Positions 17,704 to 25,877 of a stretch of 64,000 bases of DNA are shown in pieces. The position numbers and the translations under genes are program-made. The stretch is from Amycolatopsis sp. FBCC-B4732. GTDB lineage: Bacteria; Actinomycetota; Actinomycetes; Mycobacteriales; Pseudonocardiaceae. The stretch is from contig NZ_CP095376.1 in assembly GCF_023008405.1 (NCBI RefSeq), forward strand, positions 954,001-1,018,000, given 5' to 3'. The notes below the pieces were generated by a model. It saw only the letters and a program-made list of their open reading frames with translations. It made no database searches and was not told the DNA's origin. Positions within the stretch are counted from its first letter, which is position 1, and each line of letters starts with the position of its first letter.

Positions 17704-18747
17704 TCAGCCCGCCGCGGTGTCCTCGCTCACCGCTTCCGACGCCGTCGCGGCCGCGCGCTTGGCCTGGGTGGTGCGGACCGCGCTCGCGGCGAAGTAGGTG
17801 AGCAGCTCCGCGATCTCGACCGGGTCGTCCAGCTGCGGGCAGTGCCCCCAGTCCTCGCGCACCAGCAGCCTGCTGTGCGGCACCAGCGTGTGCAGCTGGC
17901 GCCCGGACGCGGCGGTGACGAGCTTGTCCTTGCCGCACGCGACGACCAGCAGCGGGACCTGGACCGAGTCGAGGCGGTAGGCGTCGGCGAGCTCCGCGAC
18001 GAGCTGCCGCGCCTGCTCGAGGCGGCTCTTGGTCGCGCGGTAGTCCGGGAACAGCGCGGTGAAGCGCTGCACCTGCGCCGCGTCCGCCGCCGTCGAGTCG
18101 GCGTAGAGCAGCCGCGGGACGAGCTGCTCGGCGACCTTGCGCACCAGGAACCCCGGCACCGGGACCGGCAGGGACGAGTACAGCCGCAGGGGCAGCGGGT
18201 AGCGCGCCATCGTCCGGATCAGCCACGAGTCGACGAACCCCGGCGCGGCGATCGAGACGACGCCGGAGAGCGCCAGCCTGCTGTTCTGCGCCGCGCGCAG
18301 GCTCATCGTGCCGCCGAGGGAGTTGCCCGCCAGCACGACCGACCCGAGCACGGCCTGTTCGCGGACGACGGCGGTGGTGAAGGCGTCGAGCTGCGGCAGC
18401 ATCGGGCCGGGCCGCAGCGGCTGCGCGTCGCCGAAACCGGGCAGGTCGACCGCGATCGCCGGGATGCCGGCGGCGGCGAGCTGCTCCAGGGCGGGGCGCC
18501 AGGTGTCGGCGCTGTCGCAGTAACCGTGCAGCAGCACCAGGCGCGGCGCGGTGGGCCGCAGGTGCGGGACGGCGGATCTGCGCCGCAGCGAGCGGCGGGG
18601 GAGCTCCGGTTCGGGGCCGGTGTCGCCGACCTCGAGGACGCGGGTGCGGACGCCGGCGTAGCGCCGGAAGGAGACCCGGATGGGATCCGGATCACTGCTG
18701 GGCCGGCCGCCCGGTCCAGCCGGAGCGGGCCGCTTCGTCGCGGTCAT
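17704..18747 (-). CDS. Alpha/beta-hydrolase
   Basis: This 347-residue protein has an alpha/beta-hydrolase core with the oxyanion loop VLLHGYCDSADTW, the nucleophile elbow AGNSLGG (Ser) and a late histidine in EDWGHCPQLDDP. A basic, proline-rich 60-residue N-terminal extension precedes the core. The substrate (ester, epoxide or lactone) is not predictable. The DNA upstream of its ATG (18748-18835) is notably AT-richer than the surroundings and probably holds the promoter. Confidence 0.85.
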   Translation of the reverse strand: MTATKRPAPAGPGGRPSSDPDPIRVSFRRYAGVRTRVLEVGDTGPEPELPRRSLRRRSAVPHLRPTAPRLVLLHGYCDSADTWRPALEQLAAAGIPAIAVDLPGFGDAQPLRPGPMLPQLDAFTTAVVREQAVLGSVVLAGNSLGGTMSLRAAQNSRLALSGVVSIAAPGFVDSWLIRTMARYPLPLRLYSSLPVPVPGFLVRKVAEQLVPRLLYADSTAADAAQVQRFTALFPDYRATKSRLEQARQLVAELADAYRLDSVQVPLLVVACGKDKLVTAASGRQLHTLVPHSRLLVREDWGHCPQLDDPVEIAELLTYFAASAVRTTQAKRAAATASEAVSEDTAAG

Positions 18748-18855
18748 GTTTACAGATTAGCTTGCCGCCCTTGGGTTTTGGTCGAATATGGGTGCTAACG
18801 ACCAGATCTCGATCCGAGTACGTTGACAATTCACCAAGTGGACGGTACAAGCGGT

Positions 18856-18890
18856 GACCTGGGCGGGCCGGGAGCCGATCCGCCCAGGTC
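18856..18890. terminator. Hairpin terminator downstream of the zinc-less dehydrogenase
   Basis: GACCTGGGCGG (18856-18866) pairs perfectly with CCGCCCAGGTC (18880-18890), just after the stop of the minus-strand gene at 18897. Confidence 0.8.
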
Positions 18891-18896
18891 AGCGCG

Positions 18897-19862
18897 TCAG
18901 CGGGTGAAGACGATCTTGCCGGCGGTGTCGCCGTCGAGCATCGCCTGGAATCCCTTGGCTGCCTCTTCGAACGGCAGTTCCTGCCCGATCTGCGGCCGCA
19001 CGCCGGTGATGTCGAGGTAGGCGAGCAGGTCCGCGAGCTCGTCGCGGGTGCCCATGGTCGAGCCGGAGACGCGCAGCTGCAGGAAGAAGACGCGCTGCAG
19101 TTCGGCGCCCGCGTCCGGGCCGCTGGTCGAGCCGGAGACGACGATGATGCCGCCCGGCTTCAGCGACTTGACCGAGTGCGACCAGGTCGCCTTCCCGACG
19201 GTCTCGAACACGGCGTCGACGCGCTCGGGCAGCCGCGCGCCCGACTCGAACGTCTGGTGCGCGCCGAGACTCGTGGCCAGCGCGCGCTTCTCCTCGGTGC
19301 GGCCGGTCACCCAGACCCGGAACCCGGCCGCGCGGCCGAGCTGCACCAGCGCCGTCGAGACACCGCCGGAGGCGCCCTGCACGAGCATCGTCTGGCCCGG
19401 CCGCAGCCCGGACTTCACGAAGAGCATCCGGTAGGCGGTCAGCCACGCCGTGCCCATCGTGGCGGCCTCGGCGAAGCTCAGCGCGGTGGGCTTCGGCACG
19501 ACGTTGCGGGCCGGGACGATCACCTGGTCGGCGAACGTGCCCTGGTGCTTCTCGGTGAGCAGGGTGCGCTTCGGGTCGAGGGTGTCGTCGCCCTGCCAGC
19601 CCGGCGCGTTGATCACCGAGTGGAGGACGACCTCGGAGCCGTCGTCGAGGGTGCCGGCGCCGTCGCAGCCGAGGATCATCGGGAACTGCTCCGGCTTGAT
19701 GCCGACCCCGCGCAGTGTCCAGAGGTCGTGCATGTTGAGGCTGGCCGCCTTGACGTGCACGCGGACCCAGCCGTCCGGCACGTCGGGTTCGGGTCGCTCG
19801 CCGACGACGAGCGAGTCCAGCGGGCTGTCGGCGTTGGGTTCCTGCGCGTACACGGCGAACAT
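18897..19862 (-). CDS. MDR-superfamily zinc-binding-type dehydrogenase / quinone oxidoreductase
   Basis: This 321-residue MDR protein has an N-terminal GroES-like domain (VRVHVKAASLNMHDLWTLRG) and a Rossmann NAD(P)-binding motif (GASGGVSTALVQLGRAAGF). The usual catalytic-zinc cysteine is absent; N-M-H occupies that position, suggesting the quinone-oxidoreductase branch rather than alcohol dehydrogenases. The ATG at 19862 is preferred over an in-frame TTG three codons upstream. It is divergent from the small membrane protein and RNase cluster. Confidence 0.85.
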   Translation of the reverse strand: MFAVYAQEPNADSPLDSLVVGERPEPDVPDGWVRVHVKAASLNMHDLWTLRGVGIKPEQFPMILGCDGAGTLDDGSEVVLHSVINAPGWQGDDTLDPKRTLLTEKHQGTFADQVIVPARNVVPKPTALSFAEAATMGTAWLTAYRMLFVKSGLRPGQTMLVQGASGGVSTALVQLGRAAGFRVWVTGRTEEKRALATSLGAHQTFESGARLPERVDAVFETVGKATWSHSVKSLKPGGIIVVSGSTSGPDAGAELQRVFFLQLRVSGSTMGTRDELADLLAYLDITGVRPQIGQELPFEEAAKGFQAMLDGDTAGKIVFTR

Positions 19863-19921
19863 GTCCAGCAACGTACCGCCCCAGGCACGCGGGGGCAGCG
19901 GAGCGCGCGTAGGCTCACACT

Positions 19922-20125
19922 GTGTTCAACGGGCTTGCCGACTGGTGGGACGGGGTCGAGCTGTGGCTCGCCCAGGCGTGGTTCCCGGTCCAGTTCGTGC
20001 TGGTCATGGTGGTCGTCGTGCCGCTGTGCCTGGCCGCCGCGTGGGTGCTCGACAAGCTCGTCGGGCTGTTCGCCAGCCGCCTGACTCCGGGGCGTGACGA
20101 CGACCGCTCCGACGGGTCGGCATAG
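19922..20125 (+). CDS. Small single-pass membrane protein, unknown function
   Basis: This 67-residue protein has one strong transmembrane segment (about residues 22-50, FVLVMVVVVPLCLAAAWVL). An amphipathic Trp-rich N-terminus and an Asp/Arg-rich tail flank it. The GTG start lies close to the divergent gene and no Shine-Dalgarno site is clear. It is followed after 11 nt by the ribonuclease gene, so it may be co-transcribed with the RNase/barstar pair. I do not recognise a family. Confidence 0.6.
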   Translation: MFNGLADWWDGVELWLAQAWFPVQFVLVMVVVVPLCLAAAWVLDKLVGLFASRLTPGRDDDRSDGSA

Positions 20126-20136
20126 GCTCGCGCACC

Positions 20137-20604
20137 ATGTTCAACCGAAGGCGGATCACCGCCGCGCTGATCGGGCTCCTCGTGCTGGTGCTGGGGGGCT
20201 GGCTGGTCAAGGACGCCGTCGGCGGCGGCTCGTCGTCGCCCGCTTCGAGCAGCGCTCCCAGCTCGTCTTCGAGCACGCCCGCCAAGGGCGGCGCCACCGT
20301 TCCCGGGTCCGACTCCGGGCTCCCGCTGAAGGCGCTTTCCGCGTTGCCCGCCCAGGCCGCGGACACGTGGAAGCTGATCGAAAAGGGCGGGCCGTACCCG
20401 TACCCGCGCAACGACGACGTCGTGTTCGAAAACCGCGAGAAGCGCTTGCCCGGCAAGAAGTCCGGCTACTACCACGAGTACACCGTGAAGACGCCGGGCA
20501 GCTCCGACCGCGGCGCGCGGCGGCTGATCACCGGGCAGGCGCACGAGCTGTACTACACCGGCGACCACTACTCGTCGTTCGTCGTCGTGGACCCGGCCCG
20601 ATGA
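20137..20604 (+). CDS. Secreted or membrane-anchored guanyl-specific ribonuclease (RNase Sa/barnase type)
   Basis: This 155-residue protein has an N-terminal hydrophobic helix (residues 9-24) and a Ser/Gly/Pro linker (30-60). A microbial ribonuclease domain ends it. The catalytic spacing fits RNase Sa: E114, R125, R129 and H144 (Sa: E54, R65, R69, H85). The segment YPYPRNDDVVFENRE matches the guanine-binding region. It would hydrolyse single-stranded RNA after guanosine outside the cell. Its stop overlaps the barstar ATG (ATGA), coupling toxin to inhibitor. Confidence 0.9.
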   Translation: MFNRRRITAALIGLLVLVLGGWLVKDAVGGGSSSPASSSAPSSSSSTPAKGGATVPGSDSGLPLKALSALPAQAADTWKLIEKGGPYPYPRNDDVVFENREKRLPGKKSGYYHEYTVKTPGSSDRGARRLITGQAHELYYTGDHYSSFVVVDPAR

Positions 20605-20969
20605 GCGCGCCGGAGCAGGCGAAGGCCGCCGCGGAGGCGGCGTTCGCCCGAGGTGCGTACCCGCACGTCGTGAACTCGCGGCCCACTGTGGACAAGGTGA
20701 GCACGCTGAGCGCGTTCGCCGATGCACTGTCCTTTCCGGACCACTTCGGGCAGAACCTCGACGCGCTCTACGACTGCCTGACCGACCTGTCGTGGCTGCC
20801 GCCGGGGGAGCACGTGCTGATCTGGCCGGGCTCGGACGCGCTGCGCAAGGCCGAACCGAAGACCTACCTGGCGATCCGCAGCGTGCTCTCGGACGCCCAG
20901 CGCGCGCTCGGCCCGAGCGGGCGCAGCGCCGGTTCGTGGCGGCTCACGGTCGTCCTGCCGGACGCCTGA
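20601..20969 (+). CDS. Barstar-family ribonuclease inhibitor
   Basis: This 122-residue cytoplasmic protein matches the barstar fold. VSTLSAFADALSFPDHFGQNLDALYDCLTDLSWLP covers the helix pair that plugs the RNase active site, with the acidic D/E residues used for inhibition. It would protect the producer from the RNase encoded just upstream. It overlaps that gene by 4 nt, giving translational coupling, as expected for a toxin-immunity pair. Confidence 0.92.
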   Translation: MSAPEQAKAAAEAAFARGAYPHVVNSRPTVDKVSTLSAFADALSFPDHFGQNLDALYDCLTDLSWLPPGEHVLIWPGSDALRKAEPKTYLAIRSVLSDAQRALGPSGRSAGSWRLTVVLPDA

Positions 20970-21165
20970 GCGGCGTCCCCGCGCGCTTGACCGTGCGGAT
21001 CACCGGCGCGCTCTCGAGGGTCTGCACCCCGCGGATCCCCGCGACGCGGCCGGTGAGGTAGCGGTAGAGGTCGCCGCCGTCCCGGCAGTTCACCATCGCG
21101 GTGAGGTTCGTGGTGCCGGTGGTGGCGACGGCGAACGACGTCTCCGGGTGGCTCGCCAGCGGGCA
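20944..21165 (-). pseudogene. C-terminal fragment of an Lrp/AsnC-family regulator
   Basis: Translation in one frame gives HPETSFAVATTGTTNLTAMV...NCRDGGDLYRYLTGRVAGIRG...SAPVIRTVKR. This is the RAM ligand-binding domain of AsnC/Lrp proteins without any helix-turn-helix. Upstream of about 21165 the similarity stops and a different gene fragment begins, so this is a deletion-junction remnant rather than a gene with its own start. Its stop lies 26 nt inside the end of the barstar gene on the opposite strand. Confidence 0.65.
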
Positions 21166-21539
21166 GGCGGGTCGTCCGTTCGACGAGGAGGAAGCCGCAA
21201 CTGGTGATCTCACGCTCGTCAGGGACGAGGATGTGCACTTCGGCAGGTTCCGGGAACTCCTGGAGTCCCTGTCTTCGCAGTGCCCAAAGCCCGGTGAGCA
21301 TCGCGTCGCCGCCACCGCGGATGAGAGCTGCCCGGAGGCGCTGTTCGTCGGTTGGTTCCGCCGGGTGCAGCAAAGATGATCCCCGGTGGCAACCGCCGCC
21401 AAGGGCCGCCGGGCAAGCAGCGGCGGTAGACGCTGCTGCGTTGCATACCGATCTCTTCGGGTTCGGCGGTGCGCACGACTTCCGGAGCGTTCTTCTGGCC
21501 GGCAACGATCGGGTGCCGCGTCCAGGTTCCTCTCTTCAC
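21166..21539 (-). pseudogene. N-terminal fragment of an AbiEi-like/DUF559-neighbour hypothetical protein
   Basis: The minus strand opens with ATG at 21539 (MKRGTWTRHPIVAGQK...VYRRCLPGGPWRRLPPGIIF). After a shift near 21370 it continues in another frame as PTDEQRLRAALIRGGGDAML, then VHILVPDEREITSCGF, LLVERTTRLP. These phrases resemble actinobacterial hypothetical proteins with an AbiEi-type winged-helix start and a nuclease-like body. The body is missing, because the sequence switches to the Lrp fragment at about 21165. The family assignment is tentative; the frameshift plus truncation is directly visible. Confidence 0.5.
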
Positions 21540-21652
21540 GCTTCGAAGATCAGCGCATTTCTTGGTGAAAGGCCAGCTCAGGGCGTTGTGAAAGGTCCGC
21601 TGGTGTCGCGACCAGCCGAAAATCAGCCGCTCGTGATCCCCCGGCTCATGCG

Positions 21653-21731
21653 CCCCAATGTGGCGTTGGGTGCGTTGGACGCACCGAACGCCACATTGGG
21701 TGCGCTGGACGCAACCAACGCCACATTGGGG
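21653..21731. repeat. Inverted and tandem AATGTGGCGTTGG repeat element
   Basis: CCCCAATGTGGCGTTGG (21653-21669) is a perfect inverted copy of CCAACGCCACATTGGGG (21715-21731). Between them, two 30-bp tandem units (21671-21700 and 21701-21730, 27 of 30 identical) each end with ACGCCACATTGGG. The element sits directly after the stop of the minus-strand enoyl-CoA hydratase gene, where it could also act as a transcript end. The rest of 21540-21735 holds no gene that I can support. Confidence 0.8.
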
Positions 21732-21735
21732 TGCT

Positions 21736-22503
21736 TCAGTCCTGCGGGACCCAGTTCGGCTTGCGCTTCTGGGCGAAGGCCAGGATGCCCTCCTGGCCTT
21801 CCTCGCTCGCGAAGAACTTCGCCGACAAGCCGAGCATCTCGGCGAAGCCGTCGGACGGCGTCGCGAAGCGGGGGCGGCTCAGCAGGGCCTTCGTCTCCGC
21901 CAGCGCCTTCGGGCCGCCGGCGGCCAGTGCCTTGACGAAGCGGGCGACCTCGGCGTCGAGGTCGTCGGTCGCCGAGTTCAGGAGGCCGATCTCGACCGCG
22001 CGGCGGGCGTCGAACGTGTCGCCCGTCAGGAACAGCTCGTGGGCCGCGCGCGGGTTGAGGCGGGGGAGGACCGTCAGGGAGATGATCGCCGGGACCACGC
22101 CGATGCGGACCTCGGAGAAGGCGAACGTCGCTTCCGGCACCGCCACCGCGATGTCGCACGCCGCCACCATGCCGATGCCGCCGGCGCGGGCGGGGCCGGC
22201 CAGGCGGGCGACGACCGGCTTCGGGCTGGTCCACAGCTGCTCGAGGATCTTCGGGAACTCGTTGACGCCCTGGTCGCCCGCGCTGCCGCCGCGGGCTTCC
22301 TTGAGGTCCATCCCCGCGCAGAACACCGGACCGGTGTGGGTCAGCACGACCACGCGCACGGCGTCGTCTTCGGCCGCCTTCGTCAGCGAGTCCGAGAGCT
22401 CGCGGCGCAGCTGCGCCGACAGCGCGTTGCGGTTGTGCGGGGAGTCCAGGGTGATCGTGGCGGTGCCGCCCACCACGTCGTAGTGCACCAGTTCGTCAGC
22501 CAT
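21736..22503 (-). CDS. Enoyl-CoA hydratase/isomerase family protein
   Basis: This 255-residue crotonase-fold enzyme starts VHYDVVGGTATITLDSPHNRNAL. It has the oxyanion-hole segment GPVFCAGMDLKEA and the second oxyanion region PVVARLAGPARAGGIGMVAACDIAVA. A GVVPAIISLTVLPRL helix follows. It would hydrate or isomerise enoyl-CoA in fatty acid or branched acyl-CoA breakdown; the exact substrate is not predictable. The ATG at 22503 starts at the domain edge. It is likely co-directional but separately spaced from the DUF3291 gene. Confidence 0.88.
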   Translation of the reverse strand: MADELVHYDVVGGTATITLDSPHNRNALSAQLRRELSDSLTKAAEDDAVRVVVLTHTGPVFCAGMDLKEARGGSAGDQGVNEFPKILEQLWTSPKPVVARLAGPARAGGIGMVAACDIAVAVPEATFAFSEVRIGVVPAIISLTVLPRLNPRAAHELFLTGDTFDARRAVEIGLLNSATDDLDAEVARFVKALAAGGPKALAETKALLSRPRFATPSDGFAEMLGLSAKFFASEEGQEGILAFAQKRKPNWVPQD

Positions 22504-22541
22504 GCCCGTCACCCTTGCACATTCGCCGCGGGTGGCCGGTG

Positions 22542-23045
22542 TTACGCGGGGCACAGCCAGCCGGGGTCACCCTCGTGGGCGGCCGCTTCCGGCGAGAAGT
22601 GCTGCTTCAGCGTGAAAGCGTCCGGCGTCGGGCCGTGGACGCGCAGGTGCCGGATCTTCGCCTCGGCCTCCGCGGTCGTCGGCCGGTGCCCGGCGGGGAC
22701 CCACCAGAGCACGGTCATCGCCTCGCGGACGTGGTGGAACCACTCGCGGCGGCGCTTCATGATCGCGACGTGGTCGGCGGAGAACGCGAAGGCCGCGAGC
22801 GCCTCGACCGACGTCCACACGGACATGTTGACCAGCACCCCGGACGTGCCGCGGACGTCCCATTCGAAGGCGCGGACGGAGGTGGCGTCGCCGTCCTCGG
22901 TCTGCAGGCGCCAGACGAAACCCGGTGCGCGGTCGGCGATCGCGTTCAGCGGCTCGAGCGCGTCGACGAAGTCCCGGAAGGACTCGTCGTCGAGCGGCGC
23001 CTTCATGCGGCTGATGTTGACCTGAGCGAGTTCGAAGTTCCCCAT
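22542..23045 (-). CDS. DUF3291 domain-containing protein
   Basis: This 167-residue protein matches the DUF3291 pattern: FELAQVNISRMKAPLDDESFRDFVDALEPLNAIADRAPGFVWRLQTEDG, then NMSVWTSVEALAAFAF, then HHVREAMTVLWWVPAGHRP. The fold resembles a dimeric alpha-beta barrel (ABM-like). No biochemical function is established for the family. It lies 38 nt upstream of the enoyl-CoA hydratase gene on the same strand and may be co-transcribed with it. Confidence 0.85.
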   Translation of the reverse strand: MGNFELAQVNISRMKAPLDDESFRDFVDALEPLNAIADRAPGFVWRLQTEDGDATSVRAFEWDVRGTSGVLVNMSVWTSVEALAAFAFSADHVAIMKRRREWFHHVREAMTVLWWVPAGHRPTTAEAEAKIRHLRVHGPTPDAFTLKQHFSPEAAAHEGDPGWLCPA

Positions 23046-23047
23046 GC

Positions 23048-23080
23048 GGCCACCCTACGGGCGCGACCCGCAGGGTGGCC
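23048..23080. terminator. Hairpin after the secreted protein gene
   Basis: GGCCACCCTACGGG (23048-23061) pairs with CCCGCAGGGTGGCC (23067-23080) with one mismatch and a 5-nt loop, between the stop of the minus-strand gene at 23088 and the start of the DUF3291 gene. Confidence 0.75.
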
Positions 23081-23087
23081 GGGAATT

Positions 23088-23717
23088 TCAGCCGATGGTC
23101 GTCGTGGTGAAAACGGGGCTGGGGTTGGGGAAGCACGCCGTCGGCGCGGTGACGTCGCCGATGATGCTGCTCGCCACGGCCTTGAACGTCAGGCCCGGGT
23201 CGCTGTAGCCGGTCCCGGACAGCTTGGTCTCGATGGTGCCCGACTGGCCGGCCGTCAGGTGCGCGGTGATCGTGGGCAGCTCGAAGGTCGCACCGCCCGC
23301 GATCGGGCCGGGGAAGCTCAGCGTCGCGACGCCGTTCGCGACCGCGATGGCCGGAGCGGTGCTGCCCAGGCCGGAGCCGCCGGCGAGGTCTGCGCCGACG
23401 TAGGCCGAGTTGGCCGGGATGGGGAACTTGAGCGCGAAGGTGTTGATGTTCTTGACCTTGTTCCCGCTCACATCACCGGGCACGGTGTTCGGCGCCGGAT
23501 CGATGACGACGTCGAAAGCACCGCCCGGAGCGACCGTGGCGGGCGCGGTGACGTCCGCGTCCTGGTTGAGCGACACCTTCTGCGGACCGACGATCGGGGC
23601 ATCGGCCTGGCAGTCGAAGGTGACGGCGGTGGCCGCCTGCGCCGGCGCGGCGAGGGCGATCGGAAGGGCGGCGGCCGCGGTCAGAGCGGCGAGCCGGGAA
23701 AGGTGAAGAGCTTTCAT
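23088..23717 (-). CDS. Secreted protein of unknown function
   Basis: This 209-residue protein has a classic Sec signal peptide (residues 1-28, ending AAPAQA). A Ala/Thr/Val-rich beta-sandwich-like mature part follows, with two cysteines (TFDCQAD and TACFPNP) near its ends that could form one disulfide. I do not recognise a catalytic motif. The leader upstream (23718-23880) is AT-richer than the region, pointing to a strong promoter; expression as an abundant exported protein is an inference. Confidence 0.75.
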   Translation of the reverse strand: MKALHLSRLAALTAAAALPIALAAPAQAATAVTFDCQADAPIVGPQKVSLNQDADVTAPATVAPGGAFDVVIDPAPNTVPGDVSGNKVKNINTFALKFPIPANSAYVGADLAGGSGLGSTAPAIAVANGVATLSFPGPIAGGATFELPTITAHLTAGQSGTIETKLSGTGYSDPGLTFKAVASSIIGDVTAPTACFPNPSPVFTTTTIG

Positions 23718-23880
23718 CTGTATCCACCTACCTGCGGTTTCAAGAGGGGAGGGAGAAAGCTGCGCAGCGCTTAGATAGTTACCGGCAAGTTAAGTAGCAC
23801 GTCAAGGATTTACCGTTCCCATGTGCGCAGGGTGACAGCAAATGTGAATAAGACTCGCCTTTTGGTGGTGTCGCCCGGGA

Positions 23881-24618
23881 CTAGGCGTACTGGCGGAGCA
23901 GTCCGCTCACCGCGGACGCGTACCGGCTGACCACCACGTCCGCGACGCGCGGGTCGTCCGCCAGCGGGTCCGCGATGAACGCCTTCGGGTCCGCCTCGCG
24001 AGCCAGTCGCGCGATCCGGTCCGGCAGCAGTCCCGGCGCGAGGAACCACGACCCGACGATCAGGTGCCGCGCGCCCCGCTCCCGCAACCGGGCCGTCGCC
24101 GTCGGGATGTCCGGCTGGGTGGCCGATGCGAACGCCTCGCTCACCGGGATGCCCAGCCGCTCCTCCCAGCGCGAAGCCAGCGAAGCGACCACGGCGTTGG
24201 CGGACGCGTTGGACGACCCCACCGCGCTCAGCAACACCCCCGTGTCGTGGCGGCGGGGCGCCGAAGCCAGCCGGTCCAGGGCGACGGCCTCCAGGGCCGG
24301 GTCCGCGCCCAGCACGTCCGACACCCGGATGCGGAAGCCCGGGCACTCCGCGACGACCGCGGCGATCAACGCGGGCAGGTCCACCCGGGCGTGGAACGCG
24401 CTGCCCAGCAACAGCGGCACCACGACCGCCGTGCGGTGACCGGCCGAATACAACCCCCGCAAAACGTCCGAGACGAGCGGCTCCGAAAGGTCCAAAAAGG
24501 ACTCGTGCACCGGCAGCCCCGGTGCCTGCGCGCGCACGACGTCCACGAGCGCCCGCACGGTCGACGCCGAGCGGGGGTCGCGGCTGCCGTGCGCCACGGC
24601 GACCAGGGGTGGCGTCAC
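23881..24618 (-). CDS. CbiX/SirB-like sirohydrochlorin chelatase
   Basis: This 245-residue protein starts LVAVAHGSRDPRSASTVRALVDVV, the metal-chelatase motif of class II sirohydrochlorin (ferro/cobalto)chelatases. A second half-domain (HLIVGSWFLAPGLLPDRIA) follows. In the sulfate operon it would insert iron into sirohydrochlorin to make siroheme for the upstream-encoded sulfite reductase. The GTG at 24618 overlaps the cysN stop (GTGA). It is the last gene of the operon. Confidence 0.9.
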   Translation of the reverse strand: MTPPLVAVAHGSRDPRSASTVRALVDVVRAQAPGLPVHESFLDLSEPLVSDVLRGLYSAGHRTAVVVPLLLGSAFHARVDLPALIAAVVAECPGFRIRVSDVLGADPALEAVALDRLASAPRRHDTGVLLSAVGSSNASANAVVASLASRWEERLGIPVSEAFASATQPDIPTATARLRERGARHLIVGSWFLAPGLLPDRIARLAREADPKAFIADPLADDPRVADVVVSRYASAVSGLLRQYA

Positions 24619-25877
24619 GAGAAGCGCTCGCCCACCAGGCCGGCGGCCAGGGTGTCGCCGTCCTTCGGGTCGATCACCAGGAACGCGCCCGTGCGGGGGC
24701 TGACGCCGTAGTCGTCGACGCCCAGCTCTTCGGCCAGGCGCAGCGTGACCAGGCCGATGTCGTTGAGCTCCAGTGCCGCCGGGGCGTCCACACTGGACAG
24801 CGTCTGCTCGTCGAACCGCGCGTGCAGCTCGCCGACCAGTGCCTGGACCGTGCGGGCGCCGTGCTTGACCAGCACCCGCGCGCCCGCCTTCAGGGGCTTC
24901 GACGACAGCCAGCACAGGGTGCCGGTGATCTCGTCGGTGACCTGGGGCGGGGCGTCCGCGGCCGCGATCAGGTCGCCGCGGGAGATGTCGATGTCGTCGG
25001 CCAGCAGGAGCGTCACCGACATCCCGGAGCCGGCTTCGGCCAGCGGGCCGTCGGCGGTGTCGATGCGCTCGACGCGGCTGCGGATGCCTTGGGGCAGCAC
25101 GACGATCTCGTCGCCCGGGCGCACGGTGCCCCCGGCGATCTGGCCCGCGTAGCCGCGGTAGTCCGGGTACTCCGCCGTGCGGGGGCGGATCACGTACTGC
25201 ACCGGGAACCGCAGCGCGGAGTCGTGCGGGTCCGGGGCGACCGGGACGTCCTCCAGGTGCTCCAGCAGGCTCGGGCCGCGGTACCACGGCGTGCGCTCCG
25301 AGCGGGTCGCGACGTTGTCGCCTTCGAGCGCCGACACCGGGATCGTGAGCACCGACCCGCGGGCGTAGCCCAGCGTCTCGGCGTGCGAGGCGAACTCCTC
25401 GGCGATCACGGTGAAGGTCGCCTCGTCGTAGTCGACCAGGTCGATCTTGTTCACCGCCAGCACCAGCTGCGGCACGCCCAGCAGGGCCAGCACGGCCGCG
25501 TGCCGCCGGGTCTGCTCGATGACGCCCTTGCGCGCGTCGACCAGCAGCACCGCCAGCTGCGCGGTGGACGCGCCGGTCACCGTGTTGCGGGTGTACTGCA
25601 CGTGCCCGGGCGTGTCGGCCAGCACGAACGACCGCTTCGGCGTGGCGAAGTACCGGTAGGCGACGTCGATGGTGATGCCCTGCTCGCGCTCCGAGCGCAG
25701 GCCGTCGACGAGCAGAGACAGGTCCGGTGTGGACAGTCCCTTGTCGACGGACGCGCGCGTGACGGCGTCGAGCTGGTCGGCGAGCACCGACTTCGTGTCG
25801 TACAGCAGCCGCCCGACCAGGGTGGACTTGCCGTCGTCGACGCTCCCGGCCGTGGCCAGGCGCAACAGCGAGCTCAT
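24615..25877 (-). CDS. cysN: Sulfate adenylyltransferase subunit 1 (GTPase)
   Basis: This 420-residue elongation-factor-like GTPase has GSVDDGKSTLVGRLLYD (P-loop), EREQGITIDVAYRYF, ADTPGHVQYTRN and NKIDLVDYD. It couples GTP hydrolysis to APS synthesis by CysD. It ends after the EF-Tu-like domains, with no fused CysC APS kinase, consistent with the APS-reducing pathway encoded in this operon. Its ATG overlaps the cysD stop by one base (TGATG). Confidence 0.96.
   Translation of the reverse strand: MSSLLRLATAGSVDDGKSTLVGRLLYDTKSVLADQLDAVTRASVDKGLSTPDLSLLVDGLRSEREQGITIDVAYRYFATPKRSFVLADTPGHVQYTRNTVTGASTAQLAVLLVDARKGVIEQTRRHAAVLALLGVPQLVLAVNKIDLVDYDEATFTVIAEEFASHAETLGYARGSVLTIPVSALEGDNVATRSERTPWYRGPSLLEHLEDVPVAPDPHDSALRFPVQYVIRPRTAEYPDYRGYAGQIAGGTVRPGDEIVVLPQGIRSRVERIDTADGPLAEAGSGMSVTLLLADDIDISRGDLIAAADAPPQVTDEITGTLCWLSSKPLKAGARVLVKHGARTVQALVGELHARFDEQTLSSVDAPAALELNDIGLVTLRLAEELGVDDYGVSPRTGAFLVIDPKDGDTLAAGLVGERFS

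Noticed and set aside
18897..19862. A zinc-dependent alcohol dehydrogenase
   Set aside because: The catalytic-zinc cysteine of the GroES-like domain is replaced (NMHDL), so a zinc-free quinone-reductase-type enzyme fits better.
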